Below, one piece after another: positions 32,101-44,100 of a DNA stretch of 45,783 nucleotides. The stretch is from a virus, in IMG/VR virus record IMGVR_UViG_3300020478_000014, positions 1 to 45,783 of that record. The stretch is one strand, 5' to 3'. Under the pieces are notes generated by a model. It was not told where the DNA came from. It ran no database searches and worked only from the letters and a program-made list of their open reading frames with translations. Position numbers and translations under genes: made by a program. Every line of letters starts with the position of its first letter. Positions within the stretch are counted from its first letter, which is position 1.

Positions 32101-35100
32101 ACAGCAGTATCATAAACATAGTCCTCTCCATTACCTGTCGATGCACCTGATGCACGAGGATATGCTTTCTCTGTCTGGTTATTGTTACCGTTGTAATCAC
32201 AAGTGAATACTAAAGATTCAGTCTTAATCTTAATGTGTGTACCTACTTCCAATGCATGATGACCAATGGTCAATTCCATGTCACCTGAAGTTGGATTGTA
32301 AGTAGCAGCAGTAGGAGTGAATGATACTAATGGTGACTTACCAACATTAACCTCAAAAGTATTTGCAGTTACATTGTTAATGGTTAACCAACGCTTACTT
32401 ACTGGGTCAGTGGATCTAGGATAAGTCTTCTGAACTGTATTATCATCCATACCACAAGTCATGGTTAAGGAGTTATCAGAGAATAAAATCCTGTCTCCAT
32501 TATAGAAACCATGATCCTGAACTGTAATAACCATAATTCCAGACTTAGGATCATACGTAGCACCAGTTATAAGGTGTGCAGTAGATGGTCTGAATCCATG
32601 ATTATCAATAGCAAGAGTCATTATTCCTGACTCAGCATCATACTTAGTACCAGCACCAGCAGTATAGGAATCAGTTCCAACTGCAGTAATTGCTAGTCTT
32701 TCGTTATAAGAAGGATCAGTTTCACGAGGATAACTGTGCTCTGTACCATGATTATCTTGATCACAAGTAAAGACTAATGAATGAGCATCAATAGAAATAT
32801 GATCATTTGTAGTGAAATTATGTGTTGGGAATTTCAGTACAAGATCACCACTAGTAGCATTATATGATGCATCAGATGGAGTGAACTGTGCTGTAGGAGT
32901 TAGATCATTATCACGTGTATAACGATATACTGCTTCCTCAGCAACAAAACGTGAATTGTTGAGAATTAATTGATAAGCATCAGCAGACCTGTTGGCATTA
33001 ATACCACCAGTCAATATAGCCTGCTCCATCGTGGGATTATCACGAGTACGAGTGCTATATGGATAGTAATCTAAATCAGCATAGTATTTCTGGAACTTGC
33101 CGTGTATATTCTGACCACGAGCAATTACAGGAATATTACGCATAACCTTAACTGCCAAATCTCTAGCCTCATTGAAGGCATAAATTGGCATTTGGTTAGT
33201 TAAATGATAAGTTGATGCACTTCTATAGAAATCAGCAGCATCCCAAACATGACTATTACCACCGTACTTCATATCGAAGACCATAGCACGTAGGTAATCT
33301 GCTATATCATCGACACATGATCTGTCACCATTTCTGATGTGAAGTTGTGGATATTGAATATTTGCACGATATACTGCTTCCTCAGCAAGGAAACGTATAT
33401 TACGATCAATTAGATTTGCAGCATCAAGATACCTTGATACAATTGGGTTCTGATCATAACTCTCTAGAGAAGGATCATCTTCTTCACCAACACCGTATCC
33501 ATAGATGTTATCTCTACCAAAAGCGTTTCTTATAGCAAGAGTTGTCATATCTCTTGCCAACTTCATTGTATAGATTGAAGCATCAGCTTCGTTAGTGATA
33601 TGTTTTAGTGAATTATTTTCAGGTTCAATATAGTAATTTGCAGCATCCCAGACCTTACTGTTACCACCTAAACGCATGTCATGGACAACAGCAGTAAGGA
33701 CGTCAACTACGTCATCTACACAATCTTCTGGACCTTGACCTTCTGGATAAGCATGATCTTGGAACTTAGCAATATCATTCATTGTATGAACTGCTTCCCA
33801 AGCAATCTGCTTCTTATTCTTCTCTATAAGATCAGCAGCATCCAATATACGGTTACCGTCTGAACGGTTTGGATCATATCCCTGAGGATCAGGTGGGTTA
33901 GTAACACCATCCCAATCTGCATCAGTATTGTGTACAGTGAATGGAGCAAGGTTTGTATACTGACAAATATAGTAATCGTCAATATTTACAGAACCCTGAT
34001 TTGTATCAGGAGCAAATCCATTCTGAACTAATAGATGGTTAATTGCTTTAGTTGACAAGAACTTAGTGAACTCAATGGCATCCAACATAGGAAGAAGTTC
34101 TTCATCCACGTGGAGAATGTCTTGATCAGCATCAAGATAATTGTCAATTACATCATTAACAGCAGCATTACCACCAGTAATCAAATCGGCAATAATTGCA
34201 GGGATAATGAAGTCTTTAATATCACGCTGACATTTAACAGTATCAGGGATAGTTAATTTATCGTAAGTAGTACCACCTTCACCGCCAACTGTAACAGTCC
34301 ACTTAGCTTCGATATATCCAACAACTTCCTCAGCAATCAAAGAACGGTTCTGCCATAGAGCATCACCACCATCACGGTAACGAGGACCAGTTGGTCCTAG
34401 GATAGTCAGAACTCCATCCATCAATGCTGTAATTTCATTCTGTACAGTAGCTGAAGCAGGACTTGAGAAGTTATTAGGAATTCTAAGTCTGGTTGTATAT
34501 TCGTTTGTTAAGTCAGTACTTGTAGTTGTAATGACGAAGTTAATAAGTTCTGCTGCTTTCTGCCATGTATAGAGAGTTTGTAGCAGTTCTTTATTAACGA
34601 AGTCTAATCCACCAGTTGCAGTTAAGTATCCTTTAGCAGCAACAGTTGTATAGTAGTTACCACCATACTTAAGGTCTTTAATTAGAGCACCAATGATATA
34701 CTCCTCAGTATCCCTTAAGCAGAAATAAGTACCAAGTGTAGATCCAGTTGCAGCATCATCTCCACGGATAACGAAGTCTGGGAACTTCGCTTTCATCATT
34801 CCTACAGCAACCTCAGAGATCCAAGTCTCATTTTGTTCAATGGAATCAGCACAACGACGATGCTCGTCACGACCAAGATCGACATCTTCTATAACTACAC
34901 GCTTATCATTATAGTTAACCTTCTTAGCAGTAGCAGAAGATATGGTTTGACCAGTGAACTTAGCATATGTTTCTGTAGTAGAACATATAAATGGAGTCTC
35001 ACCAGTTAATCCAAGAACAATCTCATCCTTCGTATAATCAGGAGCAACAGGAGGTGTAAATGCAGCAGTGTAATCTGCAACACCCTTCTTGACAACAATG

Positions 35101-38100
35101 TTGTCCATGTTACCAACGAATCCATTACTACCAGCTAGATCAGCACCAACATAACATGGAGCATAGGTGAAGTCATCACTGTTAGCAACGTTTGAACCTG
35201 CTTGTGTGCCATTGACATATGCCTGCATGACACCTTCATTTCTAATTACTGCAACATGATACCAAGTATTAGCTGTAGTAAATACGTTACCAGAAAGAAT
35301 AAGAGTAGTACTTCCATTATATACGCGAAGGGTTTGATCCTGCATGTAGATCCGCAAACCTGAGCCAGCAGTACGACGAAGATCAAATAAATGTTGTGTA
35401 CCAACTATACCAGTTGGATTAATCCATGCCTCAAATGTGAAGTTTCCTGTTGCAAAATCAAAATCATAAGAATCAACTGCCTTCAAATAAGAAGTTGATG
35501 GGAACTTAAGTGATTTTGTAGAATTTGCTAATTCAGGTTTAGTAATAACGACACTCTGTGTAACACCGTTAGTATTAACAAGAGTAGAATTAGTAATGTA
35601 CTCACGATCTTGAAGAGTACCAGTAATACCAGCACTATCAGCAAACAACCAACCAAGACCAGAGTTGACACCCTCTAGAGTACAAGTAGCACCAGATGTA
35701 ACACCTTTAAGGGAATTACCCATCTTGAATAATCCACTGGACTTATCCTTATAGGCAAGTTTAATAACACGAATGGTCTCTCCATCACGGAATGAACCAT
35801 CATCAATATTTGCTAATGCATTGATATTGGTTAGGTTACCATTGGTAAATGCAGTGGTAACAATACCTGTAATAGTATCAATTGTAGACTGTACGTCAGC
35901 ACAGTTCGTTGCACTCTGATTATTACCAGATGCATAGTTGGCATCATAGTAATTAGCAGGAGCAACACCACCAGAATAAGTGGTAGGATCATTCAGGTTA
36001 TATCCTACTGTGTTGAGATCTTTTACATACAGTAAATTATTGATTGCTTTCTTAGCAAGATCTTTAGCATGTCCAATAGATGTTAATCCTTGTGGAGCAT
36101 GAAGACCTGATATTGCATTACCAGAAGCATCAAAGTAAGAGCGAACAAATTCGACACTCTTAAGATTACCACCACTCTTAACATCCTCTTCTAATGCATC
36201 AACGAATAATGCAAGGTCACGACGACATGTGGTCTCAACAGAGTTATATGCTGGTTCAGCAGATTGTATATCTCCTATGTTCTGATTCTGTAGAAGAGTT
36301 TCGGTAACTGTATCTCTTAAAGTTGTTAGAGCAGACTGTACATCAGCACAAGCACCAACATCAGTATTACTAATGGTACTACCAGTACCACCGTAAGTAG
36401 CAAGTCCTTCTGTTAGAGTTGTATCGTTGTATAAGGTGTAAGTTACACTATCAACCACCTGTGTACCAGAGAACTGGTTGGTGACTGCAGAAAGCATGTA
36501 TTCAACAGCCTTAGTATAATTCCAGACTGTCTCAGTTATCTGAGCATTAATATACTGAAGAGATGCACCACTAAAGTATTCTTCAATAAACTTACGTACA
36601 TACTTGTTACCAGTAGCCATCATATCGTATGCAATTGCATCGACTAGATAAGCAGTGTCACGCTTACACTTATCTGCATCGGGAACTACAAGAGATGGGA
36701 ACTGTAGCAACATCTGCTCGTAGGACTTAGCAACGATATAGTCCTTATTCTTAATGATTAATCTGTATGCATCACGGAAACGTGAACGTCCATCTGTCTG
36801 GGACATTCCTGGATAATAAAAATCAGGATGATCTACAGCAATCTGTGCTTCTGCAAAGTCAACAATCTCATCCTTAGCTCTCTCTATACTACGTGAACCG
36901 TCTCTATGTCTGTTAGCAGCAGTTCCATATGCAGCACCGAGTATTGGGTTATTATAGTTAACCTTGATATTACGTAGATTATCACCAGCACCAAATACAC
37001 CACCAGTTAGATCAGTATAGGTAACTTCCGAAGATCTAACTTCTTCAAAGTCTAGGAAGTTAGCATTGATACGAGCATCACTATCAAGGAGTTCAGTTGG
37101 TGTAATAGTAGATTTAGAAATATTATCTAACAGAACATTAGGATAAGACTGACTAACCAAACGTTCAAATAATAGACCATAGAAAGTAGATCCAGTTGTC
37201 AATATCTGTGTATCAACAACATCACCTGTTACTGGGTCTCTATATGGTGCTAGGACTGTAACTCTTGCAGCAATATTTGAACGAGCAGAATAAATGATAT
37301 CCTGAAGTCTGATATCAAATACTCCAGTCTCATACTTAGCAGTACCAGAAGTCTTAGATAGAACTATGTCATTACCAGCACTACCATCTACTTCAATATT
37401 GATTGCATTAATTTGAGCAGTAGGATTGTTACGGCTACGATTTGTACAGATGACAGTTTCATCAAATTCGTAGATAGTATCCTGCGAAATAATTTCTTGT
37501 GATCCAATTCTTGCACTGAATCCTAAAGCAGTAACGTTAATTACTTCATTATTATTGAATACAGGAGATCCACCAGTATTAGAAAGATCTACAACATCAA
37601 TAGTCTGAGAACCAGAAGCAACAACTGTTGCATAGGTATCTGACTCAGCTCCCTGTACTTGATAACCAATCTCAGGATATATACCACCAACATCAGTTAG
37701 ATTAAGTCTAGTGATTTGTAAGAATTGAACTGTTGCATCACGATATACAACCTTAGAAGGTGCCTTTGGTGCTTCTTTAAATACGATGTCAGCACCGACA
37801 ATATCATAAGATTCAATAGGTGACTGAATAACACCATTAAGAGTAATCAATAACTGGTCATTTTTAACGATGGTTTGTTCCCCTTCAATTGTGATTGGGA
37901 ATGCTTTCTTAATACCATCAAAGTCACCAGCAATATCATCTAACTTCTTAACAATAGAAGTTAAAATTTCCTCAGAGTTAGTTAAACGCTTTTTACGGAA
38001 GAGAACTTCAGTATTGTTAAAGTCTGTATATATTGGTTGTGCAGCAGCAAATGAGGTAACTTCATTGAAGTTAGAGTACTCATTAATATTGACCTGCTTA

Positions 38101-41100
38101 ATAAACTCAGTACCAACCTTACGTCCAGATACGTCCTTACCACCAGTCAGTTGTAACTGACCAAACATATTGAAACCAGCAGGGTGGTTATTCTCAAGAA
38201 TTTGTTCCTTCCACTGGTTGATAGGAATTTGAGACTTGATAACGTAAGAGAAGTTTTGATAGAAGAAGGAGTCCTGTATCTTCTGTACAATCTCAGAAGG
38301 TTTACCAACGTCATCAATAAACTTACCTGGTGTCTCAGTTAGAGAACCAATATTCAATACACCCTTAGCAAGAGATATATTATCGATAACACCAGATGCA
38401 CGTGAAACTGTACCGTTTACTCGGAATCCTTTTACGAAGTTTCCATTAGCATTAACTAGTTTTAAAATCTTAGGTCCAATTTGCCAACCATCGTTAATTG
38501 ATACTTCAGCAAATACTGTAGCAAGTTCTTCGCTATCACCCATATAAACTTGCTCACCTTCTAGGAATCTAGAAGTTTCAACAACTGCGGTTGCTTGACC
38601 ACCAAATACCTCAGTTAGAAGAACTTGACGACCTGAACCCTGTGTCAAGAAGGTAATGTAGTTACCAGACTCAGCATCAGCAGGTGTTAAAGCAAAACGT
38701 AATTGATCAGATTCAAGAGAATTCAATTCACCAGCAATAGCATAGTAAATCTGATTCTCAACCAAACTGGTTAAACCAGCAGAACTTGGTTTTGGTAGTT
38801 CACCTTCTGTGCTACCAATATCATCTGAACGGAATGTAACTTCTGCACCTTGTGTTATACCATGAGGGAAGTTGAACTGTAAGTAGTTCAAATCAAGGTT
38901 AACAACGTAGTTAAATTCTGACTTAAGTGTTACTTCTGGTTGTGAACTATATCCTGCACCTGGGTTCTTAATCTGTATTTCATTAAGACGATTGTTCTTA
39001 ACTATAGCAATTGCTTCAGCACCAAATCCGCCACCACCAGTAATGATTACACTTGGTGCAGAAGTATATCCAGCACCAGGATCGGTAATTTTGATCTGTG
39101 AAAGTATTGAAGTATTGAATAGTTGTAGGTTAATTGGGAATGTAATTTCTGGTTTCAGAGTATAGTCATGTGAGTATCCATAACCAAACTCATTGTTCTT
39201 CAACTTCTTAATCTTACCGATATTCTTACCAGTTAAGAATACAGAAGCACCAGATCCCTCATCAGGGATGATTACAGTTAATTCTGCACCAGAACCAGTC
39301 AACTGAGGACCGAGAATTCCTTGGATAGAATCAACATCAATTGAAGCAATAGTATATCCTTTACCAGGATCAGTAATAACAACGTTAGTGATAGTGCCAG
39401 AGCCAATCTCTTCATCAACCGCGACGGTGATGCGACACAAACCACCTTCACCATCACCGTCGATGGTTACTTGGTCGTATGTACCAATTGCATATTCAGA
39501 TCCACCAGATGTAATGTCAATACGTTCTATCTGACGGAAAGAAGCAATATCTGAAATGATAGGTAACTTCTTATAGAAACCACCAGCAGATATTAACTTA
39601 ATTGAACTAATTGGACCAATTGCTCTTGTAGATGTAGTTGAATACTTAGAGTATGCAACATCTTGATCATCTTCACCAACATTAGCATTCGTAAATTCTG
39701 GTTCGAATGATAGTGGGAATTGGAAGTTGGTATCGTCAATGACCTTAGATACGGCATATGTGCCGTCAAATGGAGTCTTCTTAACATCAACGAATGACTG
39801 TGCTCCAACAGGAGAATTACTATCAACCCTAGATGGGTCAAAGTAGTAAGAAATATTTGTTACCTGACCATCAATCTTAAATTTAACGAATGGTGCATTA
39901 GTACCATCGAATACACCAGGTGTGCCAGATCTTTCAATATTATTGAATGAATATTCGAGTTTAAACTCGTTATCTTGAGAGAATGATAGGTAGTACCCTA
40001 AGTTGGTACTATCGCTCATATCAAAGATATAATTATGATTTCTTGTAAGCATCAAAGTAGGATGCTTAGTGTAGATATCTACATTAGCAATACTACCCTG
40101 AGTAAATGCTGGTTCAGCAGATGGAACAGCACGAGTAGTAAAGATGAAATCTCTAGAAGTGAATACTTCCTTAATAAAGAAGGAACCATTAAATTCATTA
40201 GTAGAGAATCCCTCAGTAAATAGGATATTTCCTTGTTCGTAATTGTGACGTGAATTAGCGACACAATATACATCCTTAGTTCTTGACTGACCACTAGTCT
40301 TCATTAAGATAGTCTTATCAAGAATTGCTTGAATAGTTACCCTCTTAATTGAATTGATATCATTAATCTGTAATACTGTAGTTTGTCCTTCTTTAGGATT
40401 AACAGTAACACTTCCACCAAGACTTAGACTGTCATTTACAATAAAGTTTGAATCGTGATAAACTTCTTCTACACGAATTGAATAATATGCCTCTCCAGCC
40501 TCATAATTCTTAAAGGTAGCAAAATCACTGAGAGGATCATAAGTTAATTGCCATTCCCATGTTGCAGTACCATCTACAGCAGTCCCAGTAGTATGGGAAG
40601 GTGGGGTCTTAGATGTTCGGCCAGCAACAGTACACTTGTATTTATTTCTACCATAATAAACAATATCACCTACATCATAGATGATCAATTGTTCCCAAAG
40701 AGGTTCAGCAGGTACAGGGAATGCAGTGTTAGCAAGATCTAATTCAAGAGGTAGAGATGAGACAATATCAAAATCCCATGAAACACCACCATCAGACTGG
40801 TTGCCAGCTAGATGAGAAGGTCTACCAGTTACAGGACCAGAAGTTCCATTAGTTGTTGCAGTATAGTGATTACCATTAGCATATACCTCATCTCCTGCTT
40901 GGTATACTGTTAGTGGTTTCCATTCCTCCATTGCACGTTGAGCAGTGAAGGTTAGATTACTAATTACATTACCAGCATTATCTGATGCTAAATCTGTTTG
41001 GAATTCCTCATTAGTACTAAAGGTAGCACCAGCAGGATATATCTTACCAATCCTATAGGTAGTACCAAGACCAGGAGTTTCAATCTCACCAACAGGTACC

Positions 41101-44100
41101 TCTACAATAGTTCCATAACGTTGAACTACTCCAGAATCATTATACTGTTGCAGGATTTGACCCTTAGTGAATTGAACATCCTGATTAAATATGAGTTCTT
41201 GGACACTATCAATCTTACTATAGGCAGCATCCTTGATATAGTATTTTGGAGTTACAATAGGAGTAATCTTTAACTTCTTACCACCTGGAGTAGGTACAGT
41301 AGATGTCTTAGATCCATAAGTGAAGTAATCATTATCAAAGGTAAATGTGCCTGGTATTAACTGACTGCTAACATCAGCATAGTCAAGAATTTGTAAACCA
41401 CCTGGACCAATTAACCATGGTGTCATTGGTGGTTGAGAGAAGGAATTATAAGTCCAACCAGTTTCCTCAACATATGCCATCTGAGTATGCTCAGAAAGAC
41501 CTGTTAGAGTATAGGTTCCACGCTTAAGGTGTTCTCTATCTGTCTTAGTAATAACAAGACTGCTATTTAATGTACGTACTGGTACTTCAGCATCAGGTGC
41601 AGTAAATGAAGATCCAGTGTATTGTGCATCATCATCGATAACGAAATCATCAACGTTACCAAGTAAGGATGTATAAGCAGTAGGAGTTACCAATCCACCA
41701 ACATATACGTCATCAATTGGTATATTAGTTGTTGTGTTCCATTGACCAATTTGTGTACCATTACTGAATACAGTGTAATTAAATGTACCTAAAGTAGGTT
41801 CATCTTTAACTAATGCAATGTGTACCCAAGCATCAGCAGCAAAGTTAGTCCAAATGGTTGCACTAGCGGTCTCCATGACCTCTGTACCAGCAGAAACCAA
41901 TTTAACCTTTCCATAATCACCACTGGTCTGATCACCATCAACATATAGTCTTAACTCATTAGCAGGGTTAGAACCATCATTAGGAACAGTAAAGAAGAAA
42001 GTTGGTTGACTATTAGCACTAGAATGGATACCAGTCTCAATACGGAACCATGCTTGTAATGTCCACTTATTAGTGTTTAGATTGATATCTATAATTCTGA
42101 AATGGTTCTCTGCTTGGAACTTAAGTGAATCACTACCAAACTTCTTAATTGCACTATCGATAATTGCATTTGTTGCATTACTGAGTTGTGCAGTACCATT
42201 ATTCTGCTTAGTCTGATCAAATACGTTAATTACAGTCTGGATATTAAATGTGATATCAGCATATCCATATCCACCAAGTTGTGAGTCAGTAACGGTAAGA
42301 ACTTCATTTGCAAGATAATTCAAACCAGTTTTATTCATGCTAACACTTACTGCACCATTAGCAGCAACATCAACATCAATAGTAGCACCAGTACCAGATC
42401 CACCAGCAGCAGATATATTCGAATAAACAATGGCATCTAGAGCACCAACATCAAATGTTAGATTAGCACCACCAAAGTTTCCTAACTGAGCATCAGTGAT
42501 AGTAAATGTATTACCTACCTGATATTCTTGACCTTTATTATTAACAGTAACGTTACATGCACCAACACCATTGACTACAACATCAAACGTAGCATATTCT
42601 CCAGTTCCGTTATTTGTAGTAGAGACATTGGTATAAGTATATCCTTGAATAGAAGCAACACTCATATCGAGATTAGGTGCACCCTGTCCTCCAAGAGTTG
42701 CGTCAGTAATTGTAATCGTATCACTTAAAGCAAATCCTTGACCACGATTTGTTGGGGTTAAAGTCTGGAATGCTCCAAGATTATCAATTACAATATCAAA
42801 TACTGCAGCACTACCACTACCATTTGTAGACCAAGTATTGACACCACTATATGTAATTCCTTGTGTAGCAGTAATATCGAATGTGAAGTCAGCAGCACCA
42901 CGATTTCCTATATCAGCATCAGCAATAGTGATTGTCTCATTGACTGCAAATCCACGACCAGGTGTTGCTGTAACTAACGAAGTGATAGCACCAGCAGAAT
43001 CAACAGTGATATTGAATGTGCCACCTGTACCTGCGCCAGTAGTGTTGCTTGGGGAGACCCCAGAATAAAGAGCACCACCAGATACAGAAGCAACATTGCA
43101 AGTAATATTTGCAGCACCGTTATTACCAACGTTAGCATCGAGAATAGTGATGGTATCACCAACAACATATCCGCTGCCTGGTTGGGTGATGTTCAAGAAG
43201 GCAACAGAACCATCAGTGTTAATGGTAACTTGTAATGTTAATCCTGTACCCTGATTATTTGTACTTGTTGGTACGTTACTGTATAGAGGTGGAGCTTTAA
43301 GAGTAGCAACATCAAATGTTATGTTTGCTGCACCACTATTTCCAAGAAGAGAATCAGGAATCTGTAATTGATCGTTTTCTGCATATCCCAAACCTGCTAC
43401 AGAAGCAACAGCAAGGGTTGCAGTACCATTTGCACTAATAGTGACATCGAATGTAGCACCAGAACCACTACCACTTATGGTGGTTGCAGCGATGCTAGTA
43501 TATGTATTCGGTGCAGTTATAGTAGCAACATCACAGGTAAGTGCAGGAGCACCGTTATTACCTAAGTTAGAGTCAGCAATAGTAATCGTGTCATCTATTG
43601 CATATGCAAGACCACCTGCCACAACTGTAATTGCTGTTGCAGCACCAGTTCCATCAATAGTAACGTCAACAGTTAATGCATTATTACCGTTACCAGAGTT
43701 AGTGGTCGGAATATTGTTATATTGGAATCCACCTAAACCTACAACATCAAAGGTAACGTTAGGAGCACCAGAGTTACCAATAGAAGCATCAGATATCTCT
43801 AAAGTCTCAGTGTTATAGTATCCAATACCACCATTACCAATGACTATAGAAACATCACCAGTAGATGATACGTTTACATCGAATGTGGAGTTAGCACCAG
43901 TCGAAGCAACGTCAGTACTAGTAGCAGTAACACCTGTATAAGAGAATCCACCGATAGATGCGACGTCAAAAGTAACGTTTGCAGCACCACCGCCACCTAA
44001 TTGTGAGTCAGCAATAGTTATTGTCTCACCGATAGCGAAAGATATACCTCCACCTGTTACTGTTATGTTTGCAGTACCGTTTGCAGTAACGTCAACATCA

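Noticed and set aside
24310-32905. Array as an assembly artefact or recent tandem duplication.
   Set aside because: Units differ at many synonymous sites and in loop subtype, and the frame is kept throughout, which does not fit collapsed or duplicated reads. Long-read confirmation is still absent.
20139-43818. Plus-strand and minus-strand alternate-frame open frames within the giant gene.
   Set aside because: Their periodic, biased composition follows the repeats of the giant gene. None shows a family motif or a plausible ribosome site.
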